Below, piece by piece: positions 16,274-24,894 of a stretch of 64,000 bases of DNA. The position numbers and the translations under genes are program-made. Location of the stretch: the NCBI RefSeq assembly GCF_015350805.1, contig NZ_JADKSG010000002.1, forward strand, positions 1,364,001 to 1,428,000. Direction: 5' to 3'. The stretch comes from Herbiconiux sp. VKM Ac-1786 (GTDB taxonomy: Bacteria > Actinomycetota > Actinomycetes > Actinomycetales > Microbacteriaceae). Each line of letters begins with the position of its first letter. Position 1 is the first letter of the stretch. The notes beneath the pieces were generated by a model. That model was given only the letters and a program-made list of their open reading frames with translations. It searched no databases and had not been told where the DNA came from.

Positions 16274-17190
16274 TGAGCGTCTCCGCTGCCGCGAGGCCCC
16301 GTCGCCGGCGATCGATCAGGAGAGGCTGGATCGGGTGGCTGTTCGTCGCCCCCTTCGGCATCGTCTTCCTGGTGTTCCTCGTCGCGCCCCTGGCCTACGC
16401 GTTCTACCTCAGCCTCTTCTCGAAGGGACTCGCCACCGGCACGGTCTTCAGCGGGGCGGGCAACTACGTCAAGGCGTTCACCGATCCGGAGTTCCTCAGC
16501 GGTCTCTGGTTCGTGCTGCGCTTCGCCGTGGTGCTCATCCCCCTGCAGATGGCGGTGTCACTCGCGGCAGCGCTGGTGCTCGACTCGCTCACCACGAGGC
16601 TCTCCCGGTTCTCCCGGCTCGCGATCTTCGTGCCGTACGCCATCCCCGCGGTCATCGGCACCCTGATGTGGGGCTTCCTCTACAGCCCCGTGTTCGGGCC
16701 GCTGACCGGCATCTTCGGGGCCATCAACCAGTCGGCGCCCGACATCCTGAGCGCCGACAACATCTTCGGCGGGCTCCTGAACGTCGTGGTGTGGCAGTGG
16801 GCCGGGTACTACATGATCATCATCTACGCGGCCCTGCAGGGCATCGATCCGAGCATCTACGAGGCGGCCCGCATCGACGGCGCCACCCCGCGGCAGATCG
16901 CGTTCCGCGTGAAGATCCCGATGATCTCGAGCGCCATGGTGCTCATCCTGGTGTTCGCCCTGATCGGCACGCTGCAGTTCTTCACCGAGCCGCAGGTGCT
17001 GAAACCGATCGCCAACGGCGCCATCACCGCGAGCTTCACGCCGAACATCTACGCGTACAACCTGGCGTTCCAGTTCTCGCAGTTCAACTACGCGTCGACC
17101 ATCTCGTTCGCGCTCGGCATCGTCGTCTTCATCGCGGTGTACATCTTCCTGTTCAGCACCCGCAAGCGCCGGGGAGGGTTCTCGTCATGA
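16273..17190 (+). CDS. Sugar ABC importer permease, MalF type
   Basis: A 305-residue membrane subunit with six transmembrane helices of the binding-protein-dependent permease family. The cytoplasmic EAA loop is present (EAARIDGATPRQIAFRVKIPM), which contacts the ATPase. The basic N-terminus is cytoplasmic. It starts at ATG 16273 within the stop of the binding protein and overlaps the next permease by ATGA. No ATPase gene is in the operon, so a shared MsiK-type ATPase encoded elsewhere probably powers it, as is common for actinobacterial sugar importers. Confidence 0.93.
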   Translation: MSVSAAARPRRRRSIRRGWIGWLFVAPFGIVFLVFLVAPLAYAFYLSLFSKGLATGTVFSGAGNYVKAFTDPEFLSGLWFVLRFAVVLIPLQMAVSLAAALVLDSLTTRLSRFSRLAIFVPYAIPAVIGTLMWGFLYSPVFGPLTGIFGAINQSAPDILSADNIFGGLLNVVVWQWAGYYMIIIYAALQGIDPSIYEAARIDGATPRQIAFRVKIPMISSAMVLILVFALIGTLQFFTEPQVLKPIANGAITASFTPNIYAYNLAFQFSQFNYASTISFALGIVVFIAVYIFLFSTRKRRGGFSS

Positions 17191-18083
17191 CCACCGCAAC
17201 ATCGATCCCGGCCGGCACGATGCGCCGGCCGAAGGCCCGTCGCAACATCACCGCGCACATCTTCCTCGTGGCGCTCATCGTGTACTTCCTGCTGCCGCTC
17301 TGGTGGCTGGTGGTGGCGAGCACCAAGGACCCGCAGGGGCTGTTCACCGGCACCGGCGGCGCGCTCTGGTTCGACAAGAACTTCAACCTGATCGCCAACC
17401 TGCAGGAGCTGTTCACCTACAAGGGCGGCATCTATCTGAAGTGGCTCGGCAACTCGGCGCTCTACTCGCTCGTCGGCGGGGTCGGCGCCACGGTGCTGGC
17501 CGTGCTCGCCGGCTACGGCTTCGCGAAGTACCGCTTCAAGGGGCGCGACCTCTCGTTCGCCATCCTGCTCGGCTCGGTGATGGTGCCGCTGACGGCGCTC
17601 GTCATCCCGACCTTCATGCTGATGTCGCAGCTGCACCTGACGAACACGATCTGGGCGGTCATCCTGCCTTCGCTGCTCAGCCCGTTCGGGGTCTACCTGA
17701 TGCGGGTCTACGCGGCCGACGCGATCCCCGACGAGCTGCTCGACGCCGCGCGCGTCGACGGCTCGGGCGAGTTCCGCACCTTCCTCCGGGTGGCGCTGCC
17801 GCTGATGCGACCGGCGGTCGTGACCGTGCTGCTGCTCTCGGTGGTCGGCACCTGGAACAACTACTTCCTGCCCCTCGCGGTCCTGAGCGACCAGAACCTC
17901 TACCCCGTCACCGTCGGGCTCGGCGGCTGGCAGGCCCTCGCCGCATCGAACAACGGTGGCGGCACGTCGCTCTACACGCTGATCGTGGTGGGCTCGCTGG
18001 TGTCGATCATCCCGCTGATCATCGCGTTCCTGTCACTGCAGAAGTACTGGCAGGGCGGGCTCTCGCTCGGCGCACTGAAGTAG
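17187..18083 (+). CDS. Sugar ABC importer permease, MalG type
   Basis: A 298-residue second permease subunit with six helices. The EAA-type loop reads LLDAARVDGSGEFRTFLRVALPLM, and the C-terminal segment WNNYFLPLAVLSDQNLYPVTVGL is typical of MalG-like proteins. It pairs with the preceding MalF-type subunit. ATG 17187 overlaps the upstream stop by four bases, which gives equal subunit synthesis. A 48-base gap with its own Shine-Dalgarno (GAAGGA) separates it from the glycosidase gene, still within one operon. Confidence 0.93.
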   Translation: MTTATSIPAGTMRRPKARRNITAHIFLVALIVYFLLPLWWLVVASTKDPQGLFTGTGGALWFDKNFNLIANLQELFTYKGGIYLKWLGNSALYSLVGGVGATVLAVLAGYGFAKYRFKGRDLSFAILLGSVMVPLTALVIPTFMLMSQLHLTNTIWAVILPSLLSPFGVYLMRVYAADAIPDELLDAARVDGSGEFRTFLRVALPLMRPAVVTVLLLSVVGTWNNYFLPLAVLSDQNLYPVTVGLGGWQALAASNNGGGTSLYTLIVVGSLVSIIPLIIAFLSLQKYWQGGLSLGALK

Positions 18084-18131
18084 CACCCACCCTCTTCTCC
18101 ACCTCTCCACCCCGTCTTCCGAAGGACAGCC

Positions 18132-19643
18132 ATGGTCACCGCACGCCTCACCATCGACCCCCACTTCACCGTCGGCCCCATCAACCGCCGCCTGTTCGGC
18201 TCGTTCGTCGAGCACCTCGGCCGCTGCGTCTACGACGGGCTGTACGAGCCCGGTCACCCCACCGCCGACGCGGAGGGCTTCCGGCAGGACGTGATCGACC
18301 TCGTCAAGGAGCTCGGCGTCTCGACCATCCGCTACCCCGGCGGCAACTTCGTCTCGGGCTTCCGCTGGGAGGACAGCGTCGGGCCGGTCGGGGAACGGCC
18401 CCGCCGCCTCGACCTCGCCTGGCACTCGACCGAGACCAACGAGGTCGGCCTGCACGAGTTCTCGAGCTGGCTCGAGAAGGTCGGCAGCGAGCTGATGCTC
18501 GCCGTGAACCTCGGCACCCGCGGCACGCTCGAGGCGCTCGACCTGCTCGAGTACTCCAACCTGCCGGGCGGCACCGCCCTCAGCCAGCAGCGCATCGACA
18601 ACGGGCGCACCGACGCGTTCGGCGTGAAGATGTGGTGCCTCGGCAACGAGATGGACGGCCCCTGGCAGCTCGGCCACCGCTCGGCGGAGGACTACGGCAC
18701 GCTCGCCTCGCAGACCGCGAAGGCCATGCGGCAGCTCGACCCCTCGGTCGAGCTCGTGGCCTGCGGCTCCTCCAGCGCGCACATGCCGACCTTCGGCGAG
18801 TGGGAGCGGGTCGTGCTCAGCCACACCTACGACGACGTCGACTACATCTCCTGCCACGCCTACTACCAGGAGAAGAACGGCGACCTCGGCAGCTTCCTGG
18901 CCTCGGCGGTCGACATGGACCACTTCATCGACTCGGTCGTGGCCACCGCCGACCACGTGAAGGCCGTGCTCGGCTCGTCCAAGACCGTGAACATCTCCTT
19001 CGACGAGTGGAACGTCTGGTACCTCGACCGCTACGAGAACGTCGACAAGATCGAGGGCATCGACAACTGGCCGGTCGCGCCCCGCCTCCTGGAGGACGCC
19101 TACTCGGTGGCCGACGCGGTCGTGTTCGGCAACCTGCTGATCTCGCTGCTGCGCCACGCCGACCGCGTCACGAGCGCCTCGCTCGCGCAGCTCGTGAACG
19201 TGATCGCGCCGATCATGACCGAGCCGGGCGGCCCGGCCTGGAAGCAGACCACCTACTTCCCGTTCGCCCTCACCTCGCGGCTCGCCACGGGCGACGCGCT
19301 CGACGTGAAGCTCGAGGCCGACAGCTACGAGACCGCGGTGTACGGCACGGTGCCGCTCGTCGACGCCGTCGCCACCCACGACACCGCCACGGGCGCGACC
19401 TCGGTGTTCCTGGTGAACCGCAGCCAGAGCGAGCCGGCGACCGTGACGATCGACACCGCCGCACTCGGCGCGGTGACCGTGCGCGAGGCGCAGACGCTCG
19501 CCGACGCCGACACCTCGGCGAAGAACGTGCTGGGCGACCCGGAGCGCGTCGGCCTGTCGGCGACCGAGGGCATCGAGGTGCGGGACGGCGGTCTGACGCT
19601 CACCCTGCCCCCCGTGTCGTGGACGGCGATCTCGTTGGGCTGA
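18132..19643 (+). CDS. abfA: Alpha-L-arabinofuranosidase, GH51
   Basis: A 503-residue GH51 enzyme that releases terminal alpha-L-arabinofuranose from arabinan or arabinoxylan fragments. The TIM barrel carries the acid/base Glu in WCLGNEMDGPWQ (Glu173) and the nucleophile Glu in SFDEWNVW (Glu292). The start FTVGPINRRLFGSFVEHLGR and RYPGGNFVSGFRWED are family marks, and a C-terminal beta domain follows from about residue 380. There is no signal peptide, so oligosaccharides are hydrolysed after import by the adjacent ABC system. It is the last gene of the LacI-controlled operon. Confidence 0.96.
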   Translation: MVTARLTIDPHFTVGPINRRLFGSFVEHLGRCVYDGLYEPGHPTADAEGFRQDVIDLVKELGVSTIRYPGGNFVSGFRWEDSVGPVGERPRRLDLAWHSTETNEVGLHEFSSWLEKVGSELMLAVNLGTRGTLEALDLLEYSNLPGGTALSQQRIDNGRTDAFGVKMWCLGNEMDGPWQLGHRSAEDYGTLASQTAKAMRQLDPSVELVACGSSSAHMPTFGEWERVVLSHTYDDVDYISCHAYYQEKNGDLGSFLASAVDMDHFIDSVVATADHVKAVLGSSKTVNISFDEWNVWYLDRYENVDKIEGIDNWPVAPRLLEDAYSVADAVVFGNLLISLLRHADRVTSASLAQLVNVIAPIMTEPGGPAWKQTTYFPFALTSRLATGDALDVKLEADSYETAVYGTVPLVDAVATHDTATGATSVFLVNRSQSEPATVTIDTAALGAVTVREAQTLADADTSAKNVLGDPERVGLSATEGIEVRDGGLTLTLPPVSWTAISLG

Positions 19644-19709
19644 GCGACCCGGTAGAGTCGAGGGGAACCGCGGCCGTCGGACGCCGCGATCGGAATGAGG
19701 AGATCAGAC

Positions 19710-20090
19710 GTGACGACCGTGGTCCTGCCGCCGAAGCCGAGAACGATGCTGGCCGCGCCCGTCAAGGGCATCGTCGCCGTGGTGCTCTGGGTCATCGCCA
19801 TCGCCCTCTGGGTCATCGCACCGAACATGACCGACCCGCGTTGGGGCGCGTTCCTCATCGACATCGGCATCGTGCTGGCCTCGGTCGGCTTCGCCGCTCC
19901 GACGCTGACGTACTCCACGCCGCTCCGCAACACGATCATCGCGGGCGTCGCCGCCATCGCGCTGTTCGCGCTGGGCGACCTCGGCGAGATCCTCGTGATC
20001 AGCTACATGCTGCGCATCCTGGTGCCGCTGCTGGCCCTGTTCTCGGCGCTGTACGCCGTCGTCGGCCGCGTGCGGGTCTGGTACAACTAG
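19710..20090 (+). CDS. Small four-helix membrane protein, unknown function
   Basis: A 126-residue protein with four hydrophobic helices (IVAVVLWVIAIALWVI, WGAFLIDIGIVLASVGF, NTIIAGVAAIALFALGDLG, LVPLLALFSALYAVVG). The N-terminus is cytoplasmic and basic. GTG 19710 has a GAGGAG Shine-Dalgarno seven bases away; ATG 19695 would overlap that site. A TAGAGT -10-like box lies about 45 bases upstream. I recognise no family. Confidence 0.7.
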   Translation: MTTVVLPPKPRTMLAAPVKGIVAVVLWVIAIALWVIAPNMTDPRWGAFLIDIGIVLASVGFAAPTLTYSTPLRNTIIAGVAAIALFALGDLGEILVISYMLRILVPLLALFSALYAVVGRVRVWYN

Positions 20091-20151
20091 CACCTCCGCG
20101 CCCGTAACGCACTCGTTCGGGCGCCGAAACACGGCCGTCACACACGCGCCC

Positions 20152-20157
20152 TAGATT
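20152..20157 (+). promoter_or_regulatory. -10 box of a small leaderless ORF
   Basis: TAGATT ends six bases before the ATG at 20164. The spacing matches the other leaderless starts in this window. No clear -35 is visible. Confidence 0.5.
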
Positions 20158-20163
20158 CGAGCC

Positions 20164-20262
20164 ATGAGGTCGTCGCACGAGTCACTGGGGTTCTGCCAGT
20201 GGTTCTGCCTGCGCCGGCAGAGCGGTCACCACAACACCGCCGTCTACTCGTTCAACTCCTGA
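20164..20262 (+). CDS. 32-residue leaderless small peptide with a CxxxC motif
   Basis: The peptide begins MRSSHESLGFCQWFCLRR and ends TAVYSFNS. It contains two Cys around QWF, a basic patch and HH. The -10 box TAGATT sits six bases upstream, so it could be the first thing translated on its transcript. It is followed by 99 bases and the VOC gene. It may be a regulatory leader peptide or a free microprotein. Its composition (aromatic, Cys, His) is unlike random high-GC sequence, which would be Arg/Ala/Pro-rich. Confidence 0.45.
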   Translation: MRSSHESLGFCQWFCLRRQSGHHNTAVYSFNS

Positions 20263-20361
20263 CCGCGCCCCGCGTCGAGGCACCGGTCCGCCCATCGGGC
20301 GGCTGACCCGTCGCGGGCATTCGCGCGACCAGTGAACGATTCCTCCGGACGGGGTACCCCC

Positions 20362-21063
20362 ATGCGACTCGACGACGTCTGCATCGTGAACAGCGATGTG
20401 ACCGCCTCCGACGACTTCTACCGCGACACGCTCGGCCTGAAGCGGCGGATGCGCAACGTGCGCTTCGCCGACTTCGTGTTCGACGGCGGGCCGCGGCTGG
20501 CCATGTGGCTGCGGCCGAGCATCGCCGAGACGGTGGGCCCCGCCTATCCGTCGCGGGCCGGCCTGCCGTTCCGCGTGGTGCTCGAGGTTCCGGATGCGCG
20601 GCCCGGCCCGGTCGCCGACCCCGACGGGTTCGTGCTGACGCTCGCGCCCTCGGTCGCGGGCGGCACCGGGGGCGGCACCAGCCGCCTCGCGGAGGTCGAG
20701 CTCGCCGTGTCCGACCCGGAGGCGACGGGCGGGTTCCTCGAGACCCTCGGGTTCTCGCGGGCATGCGGTGACCCGCTGCGCTACGACGGAGGCGACGGCA
20801 CCGTCATCGCCCTCGTCGCGGCCGCCTTGCTGCCCGGGTCGCCCCGGCTCGCGGAGTTCTCGCAGAACGGCGGGCACGTGATGCTCGCCGTCGAGCTGGA
20901 CACCGGCGAGCAGGTCGACGCCCTCCACGAATCGCTCACCGCGCGCGGCCTCGCCGCCTCCGGGCCCCCCGCCGTCTACGAGTGGGGCGCCCGGTCGACG
21001 TACTTCGTCGACCCCGACGGGTACATCTGGGAGATCTACGCCTGGGTCGAGACGCCCCGCTGA
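20362..21063 (+). CDS. VOC-family protein with two glyoxalase-like modules
   Basis: A 233-residue protein with two paired beta-alpha-beta-beta-beta units of the vicinal-oxygen-chelate superfamily. The first starts DDVCIVNSDVTASDDFYRDTLGLKR, the second RLAEVELAVSDPEATGGFLETLGF, and the protein ends with YFVDPDGYIWEIYAW. Family members are metal-dependent glyoxalases, dioxygenases or drug-binding resistance proteins. The usual metal His at the first strand is replaced (CIVNSD), so enzyme activity is uncertain. ATG 20362 is my choice; GTG 20332 would add 10 residues. It precedes a nucleoside-related group on the same strand. Confidence 0.8.
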   Translation: MRLDDVCIVNSDVTASDDFYRDTLGLKRRMRNVRFADFVFDGGPRLAMWLRPSIAETVGPAYPSRAGLPFRVVLEVPDARPGPVADPDGFVLTLAPSVAGGTGGGTSRLAEVELAVSDPEATGGFLETLGFSRACGDPLRYDGGDGTVIALVAAALLPGSPRLAEFSQNGGHVMLAVELDTGEQVDALHESLTARGLAASGPPAVYEWGARSTYFVDPDGYIWEIYAWVETPR

Positions 21064-21118
21064 TCTCCCCGCACCACCGCACGTCCTTCTTGCACCACCA
21101 CACCCAAGGAGCACTTCC

Positions 21119-22213
21119 ATGATCCGTTCCACCCCTTTCAGCCGGCTCGGCGCCCTCGGCGCCCTCTCCGCCACCGCCGCCCTCGTCCTGGCGGGCTGCG
21201 CCTCCGCCCCGAGTGACGCGAGCAGCGCATCCGGAACCGCCTCGTCGGGCGAGACCGAGGCCCTGCCCTGCATCGTCAGCGACCAGGGCGGCTTCGACGA
21301 CCAGTCGTTCAACCAGCTGGGCCTCGAGGGCGTCACCATGGCGGCCGAGGCGCTCGGCACCGAGCACATCGACGTCCAGAGCGAGACCGAGAGCGACTAC
21401 GCGCCGAACATCGCGAGCCTCGTCGACCAGGGCTGCACCACCATCGTCACCATGGGCTACCTGCTCGCGGCGGCCACCGAAGAGGCCGCGACGGCCAACC
21501 CCGACGTGCACTTCATCATGGTCGACGACAACACGATCGCCGCCGACAACGTCAAGCCCGTGGTCTGGGACACCTCGCAGGCCGGCTTCCTCGTCGGCTA
21601 CGCCGCAGCCGACTACACGACGACCGGCAAGGTCGGCACCTACGGCGGGGCGCAGATCCCGCCCGTCACGCTCTACATGGACGGCTTCGCCCGCGGCGTC
21701 GAATACCACAACGCCGAGAAGGGCACCGACGTGCAGGTCGTCGGCTGGAACCCCGACACCCAGGAGGGCCAGTTCACCGGCAACTTCAGCGACATCAACG
21801 CGGCGAAGGTGCTCTCGCAGGGCATCCTCGAGCAGGGCGTCGACGTGATCGTGCCGGTCGGCGGTCCGATCTACCAGGGGGCGGCGCAGGCCATCCGCGA
21901 GTCGACGACGCCGGTGGCGCTCGTGGGCGTCGACACCGACATGTACGTCAGCGACCCCGAGTACGACGACCTCTGGTTCTCGTCGATCGCGCGGGACATG
22001 CCGAAGTCGATCTCCGAGGTCATCCAGGCGTCGGCGACCGGCGACTTCTCGAACGAGCCCTACGTGGGCACGCTCGAGAACGGCGGCGTGCTGATGAGCC
22101 CGTTCCACGACTTCGAGTCGAAGGTGGCGCCGACCCTGCAGGGCGAGCTCGACACCATCGAGGCGGGCATCGTCGCGGGCGACATCACCATCGACACCCC
22201 CTCGGCCCCGTAG
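21119..22213 (+). CDS. BMP-family substrate-binding lipoprotein (nucleoside type)
   Basis: A 364-residue basic-membrane-protein family lipoprotein. It has a signal peptide with lipobox VLAGC (Cys about residue 27), then the BMP start IVSDQGGFDDQSFNQLGLEGV, with the Asp/Phe residues that bind the nucleoside base, and YAAADYTTTGKVGTYGGAQIPPVTLYMDGFARG. Known homologues (PnrA, BmpA/YufN) bind purine nucleosides for ABC importers. The Shine-Dalgarno is AAGGAG. No BMP-type permease or ATPase genes follow; instead a nucleoside-hydrolase-like and an amidohydrolase gene do, so the importer core must lie elsewhere. Confidence 0.9.
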   Translation: MIRSTPFSRLGALGALSATAALVLAGCASAPSDASSASGTASSGETEALPCIVSDQGGFDDQSFNQLGLEGVTMAAEALGTEHIDVQSETESDYAPNIASLVDQGCTTIVTMGYLLAAATEEAATANPDVHFIMVDDNTIAADNVKPVVWDTSQAGFLVGYAAADYTTTGKVGTYGGAQIPPVTLYMDGFARGVEYHNAEKGTDVQVVGWNPDTQEGQFTGNFSDINAAKVLSQGILEQGVDVIVPVGGPIYQGAAQAIRESTTPVALVGVDTDMYVSDPEYDDLWFSSIARDMPKSISEVIQASATGDFSNEPYVGTLENGGVLMSPFHDFESKVAPTLQGELDTIEAGIVAGDITIDTPSAP

Positions 22214-22219
22214 GCGATC

Positions 22220-23170
22220 GTGCACGAGCTGATCTGCATCACCGACCCGGGGCAGGAGCAGGCCGTGGCGCTGCTCGCGATCCTCGCCTCGCCCGAGGAC
22301 TTCCACGTGCAGGCGATCGTCGCCGGCGCGGGCAACACGACCCTCGAGAACACCGTCGAGAACGTGTTCAAGGTGCTCGAGCTGGCGGGGCCCGAGACGG
22401 ATGCTCCGCAGATCCCCGTGCACCGCGGCGTCGCCCGGCCCCTCCTCCGCCCCCTCGTCACGGCCGCGCACGTGCACGGCGAGACCGGACTGGACGGCTA
22501 CGCCTTCCCGCCCGTCGAGGGCCGGGCGTCGGAGGAGCCGGGGGTCGCCGCGATCATCCGCCTCTGCCGCGCGGCTCCCCCGGGCGGCATCACCATCGCG
22601 CAGTTCTGCAGCATGACCACCCTCGCCGTCGCCCTGACGGAGGCGCCCGACATCGCGGAGCACATCGACCAGGTCGTGATGATGGCGGGCGCCTACTTCG
22701 AGGTGGGCAACATCACGCCCGCGGCGGAGTTCAACGTCTTCGTCGACCCGCACGCCGCGGCCATCGTGCTCGCGTCGGGCATCCGCCTCGTCATGCTGCC
22801 GCTCGACGTCACCCACCAGCTCAGGAACACCCCCGAGCGGCTCGAGGCGTTCTCGGCCCTCGGCACCCGCTGCGGGCGTGCGGTCGACGAGCTGCTGACC
22901 TTCTCGCAGGACTTCGACCTCGAGAAGTACGGCTGGGACGGCGCCCCGCTGCACGGCCCCGTCGTGCCGCTGTACCTGCTGCGGCCCGAGCTCTTCCACG
23001 GGCGTTCGATCAACGCGCGGGTCGAGACGGGCAGCGAGCTGACGATGGGGATGCTCGTCGCCGACTGGTGGGGCGTCACCGACCTCCCGGCGAACGTGTT
23101 CTACGCCCGCGACGTCGACGCCGCGCCGTTCTACGCCGAGCTCACGGCGCGGATCGCGAGGCTGCCGTAG
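22220..23170 (+). CDS. Nucleoside hydrolase-like protein with altered catalytic motif
   Basis: A 316-residue protein of the inosine-uridine preferring nucleoside hydrolase fold. Retained marks are IVAGAGNTTLENTVEN, the central VVMMAGAYFEVGNITPAAEFNVFVDPHAA and the C-terminal helix. The calcium-binding start, normally DxDxGxDDA, reads ITDPGQEQA here (Glu13, Gln14), and the later HDP motif reads HGP near residue 245. Both replace aspartates that bind calcium in known enzymes. It may be inactive, use another mechanism, or act as a binding protein. The GTG start is seven bases after the BMP stop, within one operon. Confidence 0.85.
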   Translation: MHELICITDPGQEQAVALLAILASPEDFHVQAIVAGAGNTTLENTVENVFKVLELAGPETDAPQIPVHRGVARPLLRPLVTAAHVHGETGLDGYAFPPVEGRASEEPGVAAIIRLCRAAPPGGITIAQFCSMTTLAVALTEAPDIAEHIDQVVMMAGAYFEVGNITPAAEFNVFVDPHAAAIVLASGIRLVMLPLDVTHQLRNTPERLEAFSALGTRCGRAVDELLTFSQDFDLEKYGWDGAPLHGPVVPLYLLRPELFHGRSINARVETGSELTMGMLVADWWGVTDLPANVFYARDVDAAPFYAELTARIARLP

Positions 23171-23193
23171 TGGCGCGGGCTACGGTCGAACCC

Positions 23194-24717
23194 ATGCGCA
23201 CGCCCCCGCCCTCGCCGACACTGTGGCGGAACGCCCTGGTCATCGCCCTCGACGAGGCGCACGGCGCGACCCCCTTCCGCGCCGACGTGCTCGTCGAGGG
23301 CACCGACATCCGGGCGGTCGCCGACGTGTCGCTGCCCGGTCGCCCGGTGCCCTCCCCGGGCACCACCGTGATCGACGCGAGCGGGCTGCTGCTGACGCCC
23401 GGGCTGGTGAACGCGCACACGCACTCGTGGGAGATCCTGCTGCGGGGCACGAGCGCGCCGCTGCCGCTCGAGGTGTGGACGCTGCTCAGCTACCCGCCGA
23501 CCGGCGTCGCGCCGGTGCCGTCACGGCTGATCCACCTCCGCACGGTCGTCGCCGCCCTCGAGTCGCTGCGCGGCGGCGCCACCACGCTGCTCGACGACAC
23601 CGGCGAGCTGCCCGGCCAGACGCCGGCCGGCATCGCGGAGGTCTTCCGGGCGTACGACGCCACGGGCATCCGCGCCACCTGCACCGGAACCGGCATCGAC
23701 GTGCCCGTCGTCGACCGCCTGCCCTTCGCCGACGAGGTGCTGCCGGCCGAGGTGCTGGCCGCCAGCCGCGACTCGATGCCGCCGAGCGCCGTGGTGCAGG
23801 AGGCGTTCTTCGCGTTCTCGGCCGAGGCGCGGATGCTCGCCCGGCCGTACCCCCGCATCCGCTACGCCCTGTCACCGAGCGCCCCACAGCGCGTCACCGA
23901 CGAGTTCCTGGTGCGGGCGGCGGACCAGGCCCGCGAGCACGGCGAGGTGCTGCACACGCACCTGCTCGAGACGAAGCTGCAGCAGACCCTCGCGCTGAGC
24001 CGCTATCCCGGCCGCACCATCGTCGAGCACCTGGACGCCCTCGGCGTGCTCGGCCCGAACCTCACCGTCGCGCACGGCATCTGGCTCACCCCGCACGACC
24101 TCGAGCTGCTGGCGGCCTCGGGCGCGACCGTCGCCCACAACCCGGTCTCGAACCTCAAGCTCGGCTCGGGCACGCTGCCCTGGCGGGCGATGCACGACGC
24201 GGGGGCGCGGGTGGCGCTCGGCTCGGACGGGGCCTCGAGCAACGACACGATGCGGATGCTCGACGTGCTGAAGCAGACCGCGCTCGCCCACACCCTGGGC
24301 GACCCCGACTACCGGCGGTGGCCGCTCGTCTCCGAGGTGCTGCACGCCGGGACGGTCGCCGGCGCCCGCGCCGCCGGCTGGGGCGACCGCACCGGATCGC
24401 TCACCCCGGGACTCGCCGCCGACCTCGTGGTCTACGACCTCGCCGCGACCACCGCCTTCACGCCGCTGAATGACGCCGCTCAGCAGCTCGTCTTCGCCGA
24501 GAACGGGGCATCGATCGCCGAGGTCTGGGTCGACGGGCGGTGCGTGCTGCGGGACGGGCGCAGCACGCTGGTCGACGAGGAGGCGCTGCTGGCGGAGTTC
24601 CGCGCGGAGGCGGCCGCGTACCTCGGGGCGCAGCTGCCGGAGTGGCGGCGGCTGCAGGAGTCGCTCGAGCCCGCGATCCGGGAGGCCTACTTACGAGCCT
24701 GGGCGTCGGCGGGGTAG
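23194..24717 (+). CDS. Amidohydrolase, guanine/chlorohydrolase-type deaminase subfamily
   Basis: A 507-residue metal-dependent TIM-barrel amidohydrolase. Metal ligands are visible: NAHTHSWE (His75, His77), the barrel His in VLHTHLLET, the His in VAHGIWLTPHD and the Asp in LGSDGASSNDTMRML. The arrangement matches the AtzB/TrzN/guanine deaminase group, which removes amino groups from purines or triazines. ATG 23194 follows a TACGGT box by seven bases; GTG 23170, touching the upstream stop, is an alternative. By context (BMP nucleoside-binding protein, nucleoside-hydrolase-like protein) a purine or related base is the likely substrate. Confidence 0.88.
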   Translation: MRTPPPSPTLWRNALVIALDEAHGATPFRADVLVEGTDIRAVADVSLPGRPVPSPGTTVIDASGLLLTPGLVNAHTHSWEILLRGTSAPLPLEVWTLLSYPPTGVAPVPSRLIHLRTVVAALESLRGGATTLLDDTGELPGQTPAGIAEVFRAYDATGIRATCTGTGIDVPVVDRLPFADEVLPAEVLAASRDSMPPSAVVQEAFFAFSAEARMLARPYPRIRYALSPSAPQRVTDEFLVRAADQAREHGEVLHTHLLETKLQQTLALSRYPGRTIVEHLDALGVLGPNLTVAHGIWLTPHDLELLAASGATVAHNPVSNLKLGSGTLPWRAMHDAGARVALGSDGASSNDTMRMLDVLKQTALAHTLGDPDYRRWPLVSEVLHAGTVAGARAAGWGDRTGSLTPGLAADLVVYDLAATTAFTPLNDAAQQLVFAENGASIAEVWVDGRCVLRDGRSTLVDEEALLAEFRAEAAAYLGAQLPEWRRLQESLEPAIREAYLRAWASAG

Positions 24718-24894
24718 GCTGTCGGTCTGACCAACCCCCGTTGGTGTGGTCGGTCCCCTTCCCTCGTGCCCCCGGGCTGTGCGACAGCACCGCGCCCGCG
24801 GGCCCCGCGCCCGGAGCGCGGCAGGGTGGGCCCGATCCGAGGCTGAAAACCTCCGGCATCCCCGCATCCGCATCGAAGCCCGGAGGTCACCTCT
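24715..24894 (+). promoter_or_regulatory. Structured 5' leader able to hide the Shine-Dalgarno site
   Basis: A TAGGCT -10 box (24715-24720) at the end of the previous gene would start a leader of about 167 bases. It opens with a hairpin ACCAAC-CCCC-GTTGGT (24730-24745), then a very GC-rich section. ACCTCCGG (24849-24856) is the exact complement of CCGGAGGT (24880-24887), which contains the Shine-Dalgarno of the MFS gene. CCTC in that anti-SD can instead pair with GAGG (24839-24842) across CTGAAAA. Two exclusive states are therefore possible, as in a translational riboswitch. It matches no riboswitch class I recognise. Confidence 0.55.

Noticed and set aside
17303-20107. A 934-codon plus-strand frame over the permease and arabinofuranosidase genes
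   Set aside because: It is the +1 frame of two real genes with clear motifs, with shadow composition and no family similarity.
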